From assembly GCF_030848395.1 (NCBI RefSeq), contig NZ_JAVDBT010000003.1, positions 244,697 to 308,696 on the forward strand: a DNA stretch of 64,000 bases, written 5' to 3'. The translations under genes and the position numbers were made by a program. The stretch comes from Pseudogemmobacter lacusdianii (lineage in GTDB: Bacteria > Pseudomonadota > Alphaproteobacteria > Rhodobacterales > Rhodobacteraceae). How positions within the stretch are numbered: position 1 is the first letter of the stretch; the number at the start of each line of letters is the position of its first letter. The notes beneath the pieces were generated by a model that worked only from the letters and a program-made list of their open reading frames with translations, was not told the origin of the DNA and searched no databases. Below, one piece after another: positions 26,293 through 35,516 of this stretch.

Positions 26293-27663
26293 TTAGAAGG
26301 CAACCTTACGAGCAGCCTCACGCTGCGCCGACAGCTCTTCCGAGACCAAGAACGCCAGCTCCAAGGCTTGGCTTGCGTTCAGACGCGGGTCGCAAGCGGT
26401 GTGGTAGCGGTCCGACAGATCCTCATCCGTCACAGCGCGCAAGCCGCCGGTGCATTCGGTCACATCCTGGCCGGTCATCTCAAAATGCACGCCGCCCGGG
26501 ATGGTGCCCTCGGCTTTGTGGATCTGGAAGAACTCACGCACTTCGCGCAGCACGGAATCGAACGGCCGGGTTTTGTAGCCGGTCGAGGATTTGATCGTGT
26601 TGCCATGCATCGGATCGCAGGACCACAGCACCGAAGCGCCCTCTTCCTGCACCGTCTGGATCAGGCGCGGCAGGTGATCGCCAACTTTGCCCGCACCAAA
26701 GCGCGCGATCAGCGTCAAGCGGCCCGGCTCATTCTGCGGGTTCAGCTTGGCCATCAGCACTTTGAGATCTTCAGCCGTGGTCGAGGGGCCGCATTTCAGA
26801 CCAATCGGGTTCAACACGCCGCGGGCAAATTCCACATGCGCGCCGTCGGGCTGACGGGTGCGGTCGCCGATCCAGATCATGTGACCCGAACCTGCCACCG
26901 GCTGGCCGGTGATAGAATCGATGCGGCAGAGCGCCTCTTCATATTCCAAGAGCAGCGCCTCATGGCTGGTGTAGAAGTCCACCGAAGCCAAAGTCGGCGC
27001 ACTGTCGGGGTTCACCCCGGCGGCACTCATGAAATCCAAGGCATCCGAGATGCGATTCGACAGCTCACGGTAACGCTCGGCCTTGTCGCTTTCGGCAAAG
27101 CCCAGCGTCCAAGAGTGGACGCGGTGGATATCGGCAAAGCCGCCCGTCGAGAAAGCGCGCAGCAGGTTCAGCGAGGCCGCGGCTTGGGTATAGGCCTGCA
27201 ACATCCGGTTCGGATCCGGACGGCGTGCCTCGACCGTGGCGTCGAAACCATTGATGATATCACCGCGGTAGGACGGGTATTCGACGCCACCGATCACCTC
27301 GGTCGGGGCGGAACGCGGCTTGGCAAATTGCCCCGCCATCCGGCCGACTTTCACAACGGGAACCTTGGCGCCATAGGTCAAAACCACCGCCATTTGCAGC
27401 ATCACGCGGAAAGTGTCGCGGATATTGTCGGCGCTGAATTCAGCAAAGCTTTCAGCGCAATCGCCGCCTTGCAGCAAGAAGGCCTTCCCCTCGGCTGCGG
27501 CTGCGAGTTGCTTTTTCAAGCGCCGCGCCTCGCCGGCAAAAACCAGCGGCGGATATTTCGACAATTGCATCTCGACCGCAGAGAGCGCAGCTGCATCGGG
27601 ATAATCCGGCATCTGTACCCGCGGTTTTGCGCGCCAATCCGATTTCGTCCAGCCCTTAGTCAT
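26293..27663 (-). CDS. 3-deoxy-7-phosphoheptulonate synthase, class II
   Basis: 456 residues from the ATG at 27663 (family start [14 protein letters not shown]); an ATG at 27696 would add 11 residues. Class II (plant-type) features include [15 protein letters not shown], the [12 protein letters not shown] block, [10 protein letters not shown] and [18 protein letters not shown]. It condenses phosphoenolpyruvate with erythrose 4-phosphate, the first step of the shikimate pathway. Standing alone, with a terminator downstream. Confidence 0.94.
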   Translation of the reverse strand: MTKGWTKSDWRAKPRVQMPDYPDAAALSAVEMQLSKYPPLVFAGEARRLKKQLAAAAEGKAFLLQGGDCAESFAEFSADNIRDTFRVMLQMAVVLTYGAKVPVVKVGRMAGQFAKPRSAPTEVIGGVEYPSYRGDIINGFDATVEARRPDPNRMLQAYTQAAASLNLLRAFSTGGFADIHRVHSWTLGFAESDKAERYRELSNRISDALDFMSAAGVNPDSAPTLASVDFYTSHEALLLEYEEALCRIDSITGQPVAGSGHMIWIGDRTRQPDGAHVEFARGVLNPIGLKCGPSTTAEDLKVLMAKLNPQNEPGRLTLIARFGAGKVGDHLPRLIQTVQEEGASVLWSCDPMHGNTIKSSTGYKTRPFDSVLREVREFFQIHKAEGTIPGGVHFEMTGQDVTECTGGLRAVTDEDLSDRYHTACDPRLNASQALELAFLVSEELSAQREAARKVAF

Positions 27664-27819
27664 GGCCCCACCATTGGTCGTTTGCGGTAACGGCATGGCT
27701 ATACGCGTCTGGCCTTAGAAAGCAAAGATGAAAAGGCGACAACGGACAGTCACGGCCCCTTGCTCTCTATTGGATTTCAGGTATCGGTTGCTCACAAACG
27801 ACGCAATTAGGTCGCAGAC

Positions 27820-28854
27820 ATGCCCAGCTTGCAGCGCAAGGCCACTCAGATCAGCAAAGAAGCCCCGCAACGGCGGTTTGTATTTCTGTTGTTGGATGGT
27901 TTCACAATGCTGGCTTTCGCCTCGGCGATTGAACCGCTGCGCATTGCCAATCGTATTGCTGGATCAAAGCTCTACAGCTGGTCGCTGACTGGCGAGAATG
28001 GCCAAGAGGTGAGCTGTTCGAATGGGGCCTCGTTCAAACTGGACATGGGGCTGGCCGAGATCGACCGCGATGACATCGTGCTGGTCTGCGGCGGCGTCGA
28101 TGTGGCGCGGGCCACGACCAAACCGATCCTCAACTGGCTGCGGCGCGAGGCGCGGCGCGGGGTCACGATGGGCGGACTGTGCACCGGGGCCTATTCCTTG
28201 GCCAAGGCGGGCCTCTTGGACAATAAGAAGGCCACGATCCACTGGGAGAACCAAGACGGTTTCTTGGAGGAGTTTGAAGAGGTTAAGCTGACGAAATCTG
28301 TCTTTGTGATGGATGGCAATCGCTGGACCACCGCAGGCGGCACCTCGTCATTGGATTTGATGCTGAAGGTGATCGCCGCCGACCACGGCGAGGATTTGGC
28401 CAATACCGTCGCCGACCAGCTCATTTATTCGACGATCCGCACCGACCAAGACACGCAGCGGCTGTCGATCCCGACGCGGATTGGCGTGCGGCATCCGAAG
28501 CTTTCCCAAGTCATCCAGATGATGGAAGGCAATATCGAAGATCCGATCTCGCCCGCCGATCTGGCCGAGGATGTCGGCATGTCGACGCGCCAGCTTGAGC
28601 GGCTGTTCCGGCGCTATTTGAACCGCAGCCCCAAGCGCTATTACATGGAATTGCGGTTGCAAAAGGCGCGCAACCTTTTGATGCAAACCGATATGTCGGT
28701 GATCAACGTCGCCTTGGCCTGCGGCTTTGCCAGCCCGTCGCATTTCTCAAAATGCTACCGCGGCCATTACAACACCACACCGTACCGCGAGCGCGGCACC
28801 CAAGGCGTGGCCGGGGGTGTGCCGGGCGGTATGCCGGCGCGGCTGTCGATCTAA
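27820..28854 (+). CDS. GlxA family transcriptional regulator (AraC type)
   Basis: 344 residues. The N-terminal ~185 residues form a DJ-1/PfpI-like class I glutamine amidotransferase fold (FVFLLLDGFTMLAFASAIEP; the nucleophile-elbow cysteine in GGLCTGAYSLAKAG). The C-terminal ~110 residues form an AraC DNA-binding domain (LAEDVGMSTRQLERLFRRYL and ALACGFASPSHFSKCYRGHY). Relatives such as GbdR and CdhR control betaine, carnitine and related amine catabolism; a dimethylglycine dehydrogenase-like gene 7 kb downstream makes that a reasonable but unproven target. Confidence 0.88.
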   Translation: MPSLQRKATQISKEAPQRRFVFLLLDGFTMLAFASAIEPLRIANRIAGSKLYSWSLTGENGQEVSCSNGASFKLDMGLAEIDRDDIVLVCGGVDVARATTKPILNWLRREARRGVTMGGLCTGAYSLAKAGLLDNKKATIHWENQDGFLEEFEEVKLTKSVFVMDGNRWTTAGGTSSLDLMLKVIAADHGEDLANTVADQLIYSTIRTDQDTQRLSIPTRIGVRHPKLSQVIQMMEGNIEDPISPADLAEDVGMSTRQLERLFRRYLNRSPKRYYMELRLQKARNLLMQTDMSVINVALACGFASPSHFSKCYRGHYNTTPYRERGTQGVAGGVPGGMPARLSI

Positions 28855-28879
28855 TCGCCCAAAGCCCCCGGCTTGGCGT

Positions 28880-29977
28880 CTATGGCGCCAGCCGATAGAC
28901 CGCGCCATCGGTCACCGACAAAAACCAGATTGCGCCATCTGGGCCTTCTTTCACATCCCGCACACGGCCCGTCTCGGGAGCTGCAATGCGCTCTTCCGCA
29001 TATCCAGTCGGCGCGGGCGTTTGCGGGTCCAACCGGCCTAGAAAATCGCTGTTGAGCGAGCCGAAGAAGAAATCTCCCTGCCAGTCGGGCACCAAAGCGC
29101 CGGAATAGATCATCAGCCCCGAAGGCGCGATTGAGGGATCCCAGTAATGCAAGGGTTGCTCCATCCCTTCGCGCGCGGTCCCGTCGCCAATCGCACCGCC
29201 GCCGTAGTTGACGCCGTAGCTGATCACCGGCCAGCCATAGTTGCGGCCGGGCAGCGGGGCATTCAACTCATCGCCGCCCTGCGCGCCATGTTCGGTGGTG
29301 AAAAACCGCCCGTCGCCGTCCAATGCCGCCCCTTGGATGTTACGATGCCCCGAGGAGAAGACTTCAGCTTTCCACGCCTGCCCGACCTTGCCAAAACGGA
29401 TCACCTTACCGATGGAAGTGGCGGGATCTTGCGCCTCTTGCCCCTCAGGACCGGTGCCGCGATCCCCGGTGGCAAGCAGGATCGTGCCATCGCGCGCCTC
29501 GACCAAGCGGGCGCCGAAATGTCGCCCGCCCGGCGCGCCTGAGCCCAAAAACACCGTCTCGAACCGCACCAGAGACTTACCATCCGCCGAAAGCCGCCCC
29601 TTGCCCGCCGCTGTCGCCAGCCCGCCTTGGGCCTTGGCGGTGAAACTGAGCCAAACCTCGCGCGTGGTTGCGAAATCAGCCGGGATCATCACATCCAGAA
29701 GCCCGCCCTGCCCTTCGGCCACGATGTCAGGCAGGCCCGTCACCTCATGCCGGGCGGCGCCGTTCACCAACCACAATTTGCCCGAGCGTTCCGTAACCAA
29801 AAAGCGCCCGTCTGGCAGGAAGGCCAAGCCCCAAGGCTCTTGCAGCCCGGTGGTCATGGTGGTGATCTGCATCGGCCCGGCCGAGGTCTCAACCGTCCCC
29901 GCCTGCGCCGAAAGCGCTATGGCCAAAAGCGGCGAAGCCATTGCAATGGCACGAAGAATTGCGGGCGGATTTGTCAT
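28880..29977 (-). CDS. PQQ-dependent aldose sugar dehydrogenase-like protein (YliI family)
   Basis: 365 residues from the ATG at 29977, which has GGAG nine bases upstream and begins a signal peptide ending near LSAQAGT. The six-bladed propeller motifs of soluble aldose dehydrogenases are present: EPWGLAFLPDGRFLVTERSG, SSGHRNIQGAALD, TTEHGAQGGDELN and PSIAPSGLMIYSG. These periplasmic enzymes oxidise aldoses using PQQ. No PQQ synthesis genes are in the window. Convergent with the GlxA-family regulator and divergent from the liv operon. Confidence 0.88.
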   Translation of the reverse strand: MTNPPAILRAIAMASPLLAIALSAQAGTVETSAGPMQITTMTTGLQEPWGLAFLPDGRFLVTERSGKLWLVNGAARHEVTGLPDIVAEGQGGLLDVMIPADFATTREVWLSFTAKAQGGLATAAGKGRLSADGKSLVRFETVFLGSGAPGGRHFGARLVEARDGTILLATGDRGTGPEGQEAQDPATSIGKVIRFGKVGQAWKAEVFSSGHRNIQGAALDGDGRFFTTEHGAQGGDELNAPLPGRNYGWPVISYGVNYGGGAIGDGTAREGMEQPLHYWDPSIAPSGLMIYSGALVPDWQGDFFFGSLNSDFLGRLDPQTPAPTGYAEERIAAPETGRVRDVKEGPDGAIWFLSVTDGAVYRLAP

Positions 29978-30089
29978 CACTGGCTCCGAGTTTGCTATCG
30001 GATTGAATTTAGGCATAGGGCGGCCAAGCGCCAAATCACAATGCCGAAGCTTTGCCCAAAAGCAGATTATTTCAAGCTTAAACTTTATT

Positions 30090-30118
30090 TTGCGTAGGCG
30101 CTTTTCTTTTGATATTAC
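30090..30118 (+). promoter_or_regulatory. Probable sigma-70 promoter of the liv-type operon
   Basis: TTGCGT (30090-30095) and TATTAC (30113-30118) are separated by 17 bases in an AT-rich stretch, 51 bases upstream of the binding-protein ATG, which has GGGAGAATT as ribosome-binding site. Confidence 0.55.
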
Positions 30119-30168
30119 TGCCTCTAGGCTTCGATCAGGATTACGGTCCAAATCAGGGAGAATTCATA

Positions 30169-31371
30169 ATGAAAAAACTGTTGTTGGCTGCTTCGGCAAT
30201 GGCGCTTTCTGCCGGCGCTGCGGCTGCGGAAGATGTAAAGATCGGCTCTTTGCTGGGCGCCACCGGCCCGATTGAAAGCATTGCGCCCAATATGTTCACC
30301 ACCGTTGATCTGGTGGTCAAAGAGGTGAACGACTCCGGCAAAGCCGCCAATGGCTGGGTGTTCCACAACGTCCGCGCCGACTCCACCTGCATCGACAACG
30401 CCGCCGCCCAAGCCGCAGCCGAGCGTCTGGTCACCTCGGAAGGCGTCAAAGGCATCGTCGGCGCCGACTGCTCGGGCGTGACCCGCGCTGTTTTGACCAA
30501 TGTCGCTATGCCCAATGGCATCGTGATGATCTCGCCCTCGGCCACCTCGCCGGCGTTGAGCGTTGACCCCGATGATGGCTTCTTCTTCCGCACCGTGCCT
30601 TCGGATGCGCGTGAAGGCGTGATCATGTGCCAAGTGCTGAAGGACCGCGGCTATAGCTCGATCGCGATCTCCTATTCGAACTCGGACTACGGCAAGGGCC
30701 AGGCCGAAGCGATCGAAGCCAACTGCAAAGAGATGGGCCTGACCATCACCACCAACGCCAGCCATGACGACGGCAAAGCCGATTACTCGGCCGAAGTCGC
30801 GGCATTGGCAGCAGCGGGCGGCGAAGTGCTTGTCGTTGCAGGCTATATCGACCAAGGCGGCAAGGGCATCATCCAAGCTTCGCTTGACACCGGCGCCTTC
30901 TCGCTCTTCGGCCTGCCGGCTGGCATGTATGGCGATAGCCTGCCCGAGAACATCGGCCCGGGCCTGAATGGCTCCTTCGGCCAGCACCCAACCTCGGTCG
31001 CCGAAGGCTACCAGACCTATCTCGATGCGGCCAAAGCCTTTGAGCCCTCCTTCGACGGTTCGACCAACTTCGCCGCGCAATCCTATGACGCGGCCGCTTT
31101 GATCATCTTGGCGATGCATGCCGCCAATTCGACCGATGCGAAGGTTTACAAAGACAAGATCATTGAAATCGCCAATGGTCCGGCCGATGGTTCGGGTGAG
31201 CTGATCAAAGCGGGTGAGCTGGGCAAAGCGCTTGAGCTGATCGCCGCTGGCAAAGCCATCAACTACGATGGCGCAACCGGTATCGAGATGCTGGAAAATG
31301 GCGACGTTGCCGGCACCTATTCGGAAGACGAAGTCAAAGACGGCAAGTTCACCAGCGTTGGCATCCGCTAA
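30169..31371 (+). CDS. Branched-chain amino acid type ABC transporter substrate-binding protein
   Basis: 400 residues from the ATG at 30169. A signal peptide ends near AGAAAAEDVKIGSLLGATGP. Type I periplasmic binding fold of the LivJ/Peripla_BP_6 family (SPSATSPALS; SYSNSDYGKGQAEA). These proteins bind leucine-type amino acids but many relatives bind other amino acids, amides or aromatic acids, so ligand is unknown. First and probably most highly expressed gene of a five-gene importer; a 10-bp hairpin follows it. Confidence 0.9.
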   Translation: MKKLLLAASAMALSAGAAAAEDVKIGSLLGATGPIESIAPNMFTTVDLVVKEVNDSGKAANGWVFHNVRADSTCIDNAAAQAAAERLVTSEGVKGIVGADCSGVTRAVLTNVAMPNGIVMISPSATSPALSVDPDDGFFFRTVPSDAREGVIMCQVLKDRGYSSIAISYSNSDYGKGQAEAIEANCKEMGLTITTNASHDDGKADYSAEVAALAAAGGEVLVVAGYIDQGGKGIIQASLDTGAFSLFGLPAGMYGDSLPENIGPGLNGSFGQHPTSVAEGYQTYLDAAKAFEPSFDGSTNFAAQSYDAAALIILAMHAANSTDAKVYKDKIIEIANGPADGSGELIKAGELGKALELIAAGKAINYDGATGIEMLENGDVAGTYSEDEVKDGKFTSVGIR

Positions 31372-31396
31372 GGCCTAGCCACAGCTGCAATCGGCG

Positions 31397-31422
31397 CGGC
31401 CCGGGGCGCGAACCCCGGGCCG
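31397..31422 (+). terminator. Intra-operon hairpin after the binding-protein gene
   Basis: CGGCCCGGGG-CGCGAA-CCCCGGGCCG, a perfect 10-bp stem with only TT after it. It probably acts as a partial terminator or 3'-end stabiliser that raises binding-protein mRNA relative to the transporter genes. Confidence 0.75.
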
Positions 31423-31488
31423 TTGCCTAAAGATAAGACCGCCAGACCAGGACAACCTGGCGCGATGGCAGGTTAAACAGGGGTACAT

Positions 31489-32280
31489 ATGATCAAGGTC
31501 GAAGGGCTGCATAAGCATTTCGGCGGCTTTCATGCCGTTGATGGCGCGACGCTTGAAATCAAAACCGGAACCATCACCGGGCTGATCGGGCCGAATGGTG
31601 CCGGGAAAACCACGCTTTTCAACGTGATTGCCGGACGTTTGCCGCCGACCTCGGGGCGGGTGATCATGGATGGTGAGGATATCACCGGCTTGCCGCCGCA
31701 TGTGCTGTTTCAAAAGGGCCTCTTGCGCACCTTCCAGATCGCGCATGAATTCAGCTCAATGACCGTGCGGGAAAACCTGATGATGGTGCCGCCGCGCCAA
31801 TCGGGCGAGCGGCTCTGGAATGCGCTCTTCTCGCGCGGCCAGATCGCCGCCGAAGAGGCTCAGATCCGCGCCAAGGCCGATGAGGTGCTGGAGTTTCTGA
31901 CCATCAGCCATATCGCCGATGAGAAAGCTGGCAATATCTCGGGCGGGCAGAAAAAGCTGGTCGAGTTGGGCCGCACCATGATGGTCGATGCCAAGATCGT
32001 CTTTCTTGATGAAGTCGGCGCAGGCGTGAACCGCACGCTGCTCAACACCATTGGCGATGCGATCATCCGGCTGAACAAAGAGCGCGGCTATACTTTCTGC
32101 GTCATCGAACATGACATGGATTTCATCGGTCGGCTTTGCAATCCGGTGATCTGTATGGCCGAGGGCAAGGTGCTGGCCGAAGGCACTTTGGAAGAGGTCA
32201 AGAACGACGAGCGCGTGATCGAGGCCTATCTGGGCACCGGGCTGAAGAACAAACTCAAAGAGGAGCAGGCACATGCGTAA
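31489..32280 (+). CDS. ABC transporter ATP-binding protein, LivG type
   Basis: 263 residues. Walker A GPNGAGKTT, signature ISGGQKKLVELG and Walker B IVFLDEVGAGVN, in which V-G replaces the usual P-x of the D-E-P box while the catalytic aspartate and glutamate stay. C-terminal FIGRLCNPVICMAEGKVLAEG matches the LivG family. One of two ATPases powering the importer. Preceded by CAGGGG at good distance. Confidence 0.9.
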   Translation: MIKVEGLHKHFGGFHAVDGATLEIKTGTITGLIGPNGAGKTTLFNVIAGRLPPTSGRVIMDGEDITGLPPHVLFQKGLLRTFQIAHEFSSMTVRENLMMVPPRQSGERLWNALFSRGQIAAEEAQIRAKADEVLEFLTISHIADEKAGNISGGQKKLVELGRTMMVDAKIVFLDEVGAGVNRTLLNTIGDAIIRLNKERGYTFCVIEHDMDFIGRLCNPVICMAEGKVLAEGTLEEVKNDERVIEAYLGTGLKNKLKEEQAHA

Positions 32281-32315
32281 GCCCCTCTTCGCAAAACAAA
32301 TTCCCGAGGTGCCCC

Positions 32316-33029
32316 GTGGCTGAACCCTTCCTGATTGGCGAGGCGATGACCGGCGGCTATGGCCCGGTCGACATCTTGCACTCTTGCACCATCGCGGTTG
32401 AGAAAGGCGAGATCGCCGTCATCGTCGGCCCCAATGGCGCTGGCAAATCCACCGCGATGAAAGCCGTCTTCGGCATGCTCAACCTGCGCCAAGGTGCTGT
32501 GCGTTTGGGCGGCGAGGATATCACCAAGCTCTCGCCGCAGGCGCGGGTGCGCAAAGGCATGGGCTTTGTGCCGCAAACGTCGAACATCTTCACCTCGATG
32601 ACGGTGGAGGAAAACCTTGAGATGGGCGCTTTCATCCGCAGCGATGACACGATCGCCCAGACCATGGAGCAGGTCTATGACCTCTTCCCGATCCTGCGCG
32701 AAAAGCGCCACCAGCCGGCGGGCCAGCTTTCCGGCGGTCAGCGCCAGCAGGTCGCCGTCGGCCGCGCGCTGATGACCCAGCCGCGCGTTTTGATGCTGGA
32801 TGAGCCGACCGCAGGCGTCTCGCCCATCGTGATGGACGAGTTGTTCGACCGGATCATCGAGATCGCCCGCACCGGGATTTCGATCCTGATGGTCGAGCAA
32901 AACGCCCGCCAAGCGCTGGAGATCGCCGATAAGGGCTATGTCCTTGTGCAAGGCAGCAACCGCTTCACCGACACCGGAAAGGCGCTGCTGGCCGACCCCG
33001 AAGTCCGCAAATCCTTCTTGGGGGGCTGA
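32316..33029 (+). CDS. ABC transporter ATP-binding protein, LivF type
   Basis: 237 residues from the GTG at 32316, with GAGGT eight bases upstream; a longer in-frame reading overlaps livG-type coding and is rejected. Walker A GPNGAGKST, signature LSGGQRQQVAVGRAL and Walker B VLMLDEPTAGVSP are intact, with LivF-type MVEQNARQALEIADKGYVL. Ends 3 bases before the permease start. Confidence 0.9.
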   Translation: MAEPFLIGEAMTGGYGPVDILHSCTIAVEKGEIAVIVGPNGAGKSTAMKAVFGMLNLRQGAVRLGGEDITKLSPQARVRKGMGFVPQTSNIFTSMTVEENLEMGAFIRSDDTIAQTMEQVYDLFPILREKRHQPAGQLSGGQRQQVAVGRALMTQPRVLMLDEPTAGVSPIVMDELFDRIIEIARTGISILMVEQNARQALEIADKGYVLVQGSNRFTDTGKALLADPEVRKSFLGG

Positions 33030-33032
33030 GCT

Positions 33033-34037
33033 ATGGATATCCTCAACGCCCTGACGGCATTCGCAAATTTCATCCTTGTCCCCGGACTGGCCTACGGCAG
33101 CCAATTGGCGCTTGGCGCGCTTGGCGTAACCTTGGTCTTTGGCGTCTTGCGCTTTTCCAACTTTGCCCATGGCGACACCATGGCCTTCGGCACCGCCTTT
33201 GTGATCATGTTCACATGGTGGTTCCAATCGATGGGGATCAGCTTTGGCCCCCTGCCGACCGCCCTTCTGGCCCTGCCCTTCGGCATCGCGGTCACGGCGG
33301 CTTTCGTCCTTGGCACTGACCGCGTGGTCTACCGCTTTTACCGACAACAAAAGGCCAAGCCGATCATCCTCGTCATCGTCTCCACCGGGGTGATGTTCGT
33401 GATGAACGGCCTTGTGCGGATCCTGATCGGCACCTCCGAGCGCAACTTCGCCGATGGCGAGCGGATGCTGCTGAACCCGCAAGACTGGAAGGCTTGGACC
33501 GGGCTGGCCGAGCCTTTGGCGATCAAGACCACCGCTGTCGTCTCGATCGTCGTCGCCGTGCTCTCGGTCGCGCTGCTCTTTTGGTTTTTGCAAAAGACCC
33601 GCACCGGCAAATCGATGCGCGCCTATTCCGACAATGAGGATCTCGCACTCCTCTCCGGCATCAACCCCGACAAAGTGGTGGCAGTCACTTGGGTGCTGGC
33701 GGCAGCGCTCGCCACCATCTGCGGCACGCTTTACGGTTTGGACAAATCCTTCCGGATCACCGTTTACTTCGGCCTGTTGATGCCGATCTTTGCGGCAGCG
33801 ATCGTCGGAGGCCTTGGCAGCCCCTTGGGCGCCATCGTCGGCGGCTTTGTCATTGCCTTCTCCGAGCTGATCATCACCAGCGCCTGGAAGAAGATCGGCA
33901 GCTATCTTTTGCCCGACTCTTGGCTTGGCGATGGGCTTTATCAAGCGCTTTCAACCGATTACAAGGTGGCCGTCAGCTTCGCCATCTTGATCATCGTTCT
34001 CTTGTTCAAGCCGACCGGCATTTACGGAGCGAAGTGA
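33033..34037 (+). CDS. Branched-chain amino acid type ABC permease, LivH type
   Basis: 334 residues with about eight hydrophobic helices. LVPGLAYGSQLALGALGVTLVFGVLRFSNFAHG near the N-terminus and GGLGSPLGAIVGGFVIAF near the C-terminus are LivH hallmarks. Ends one base before the ATG of the second permease. Confidence 0.9.
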   Translation: MDILNALTAFANFILVPGLAYGSQLALGALGVTLVFGVLRFSNFAHGDTMAFGTAFVIMFTWWFQSMGISFGPLPTALLALPFGIAVTAAFVLGTDRVVYRFYRQQKAKPIILVIVSTGVMFVMNGLVRILIGTSERNFADGERMLLNPQDWKAWTGLAEPLAIKTTAVVSIVVAVLSVALLFWFLQKTRTGKSMRAYSDNEDLALLSGINPDKVVAVTWVLAAALATICGTLYGLDKSFRITVYFGLLMPIFAAAIVGGLGSPLGAIVGGFVIAFSELIITSAWKKIGSYLLPDSWLGDGLYQALSTDYKVAVSFAILIIVLLFKPTGIYGAK

Positions 34038-34038
34038 C

Positions 34039-35343
34039 ATGACCCGCTATCGCAACCTTTGGCTCTTCGCCGGTGTGGCCCTGCTCTTCGTGGCCACCGG
34101 CGCCATGCTCAGCTGGAACCTCAGCCTGCAAATCCTGAACCTTGCGCTTCTGTCGGCCATTATGGCGGTGGGGGTGAACATCCAATGGGGCTATGCCGGG
34201 CTCTTCTCCACCGGCGTCGTCGGCTCGGTCGCTTTGGGCGGTCTGGCCGTGGTGCTGGTTTCCGGCAAGCCGGTGCCGGCAGGATGGGAGGCCGGTGGCC
34301 CGCGCGTCCTCTCGGCGCTGCTCTTTGCCGCTTTGGCCGTAGCACTGGCCGTCTGGCTTTACCGCAAACTGCAAGCGGGACCGAAGCGCAGCCTTGCCTT
34401 GGTCCTTTTCGGCGTGATCGCCTTCTTCATCTATCGCGGCCTTCTCGACCCGGCCGTGATGGCGATCGAGGCGAACAACCCCTCGCAAGCCGGGCATATC
34501 GGTGGCCTTGGCCTGAACTCGCTGCTGGCTTGGCCCTTTGGCGCTTTGCTGGCCGCGGGAGCGGCTTGGCTGATCGGCAAAGTGGCGCTTGGCCTGCGCG
34601 CCGATTACCTTGCCATTGCCACCCTTGGCATTGCCGAGATCATCATTGCGGTGATGCGCAACGAGGATTGGCTGGATCGCGGCGTTAAGAACCTGATCGA
34701 CATTCCGCGCCCTTGGCCGGTGCCGAAAGAGGTGGATCTGCAAGCCAGCCCCGCCTTCCTTGACCCGATGCTGGCCATGGGCCTCGACCCGGTCACCGGC
34801 TCTAGCATCTTCGTCAAACTGATCTATGCCGGGCTTTTCGGCATCGTGCTGGTCGCGCTGATCTGGCTGACCGAGCGCGCGCTGAACAGCCCATGGGGCC
34901 GCACCATCCGCGCCATCCGCGACAATGAGATCTCGGCGGCGGCGATGGGCAAGGATGTAAAATTCCGCCATCTGCAAATCTTCATCATCGGCTCGGCCGT
35001 GGTGGGGCTTGCCGGCGCGATGATGACCTCGATGGACGGGCAATTGACACCGCCAAGCTACCTGCCCTTGCGCTTCACCTTCCTGATCTGGGTGATGGTG
35101 ATCGTCGGCGGCTCAGGCAACAATTGGGGGGCGGTGCTGGGTGGCCTTCTGATCGGCTGGCTCTATCTTGCCGTTGAGTTCCTTGGCCCTCAGGCGATGG
35201 AATATATCACCGCTGGGCTGCCCTCTGGCCCGGTGAAGGACCACCTGAGGGAATCCGCCGCCCATATGCGGCTTCTCAGCCTTGGCGTCGTGCTTTTGTT
35301 GGTGCTGCGCTTTGCTCCGCGCGGGCTGATCCCCGAAAAATAA
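34039..35343 (+). CDS. Branched-chain amino acid type ABC permease, LivM type
   Basis: 434 residues with about ten hydrophobic segments. LivM signatures are AVGVNIQWGYAGLFSTG, LGLRADYLAIATLGIAEI, GRTIRAIRDNEISAAAMGKDV and WVMVIVGGSGNNWGAVLGG. It is longer than many LivM proteins because of inserted segments (around residues 75-160 and 215-260). Last gene of the importer; a strong terminator follows. Confidence 0.9.
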   Translation: MTRYRNLWLFAGVALLFVATGAMLSWNLSLQILNLALLSAIMAVGVNIQWGYAGLFSTGVVGSVALGGLAVVLVSGKPVPAGWEAGGPRVLSALLFAALAVALAVWLYRKLQAGPKRSLALVLFGVIAFFIYRGLLDPAVMAIEANNPSQAGHIGGLGLNSLLAWPFGALLAAGAAWLIGKVALGLRADYLAIATLGIAEIIIAVMRNEDWLDRGVKNLIDIPRPWPVPKEVDLQASPAFLDPMLAMGLDPVTGSSIFVKLIYAGLFGIVLVALIWLTERALNSPWGRTIRAIRDNEISAAAMGKDVKFRHLQIFIIGSAVVGLAGAMMTSMDGQLTPPSYLPLRFTFLIWVMVIVGGSGNNWGAVLGGLLIGWLYLAVEFLGPQAMEYITAGLPSGPVKDHLRESAAHMRLLSLGVVLLLVLRFAPRGLIPEK

Positions 35344-35364
35344 GGCGGCCCATCCGGCTTTAAG

Positions 35365-35397
35365 GAACGCCCGCCCCCGTCCAAGGGGCGGGCGTTC
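35365..35397 (+). terminator. Terminator hairpin at the end of the liv-type operon
   Basis: GAACGCCCGCCCC-CGTCCAA-GGGGCGGGCGTTC, a perfect 13-bp stem, followed by TGCTTTCC. The T-run is poor, but stem strength and position support termination. Confidence 0.8.
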
Positions 35398-35516
35398 TGC
35401 TTTCCGCCCAACCGCCCGACAGATCACCCATTCACGACATTCAATGTCGCAAAACTCCATGCTTTCCGCCAAAGCCGCCGCCAATCTTTGCCAAACAGCG
35501 AACAAGAGGTGACGGG

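Noticed and set aside
32226..33944. A 572-codon open frame opposite livF/livH-type genes
   Set aside because: Composition (His/Asp/Gly/Gln-rich) and lack of motifs mark it as an antisense shadow of clear ABC transporter genes.
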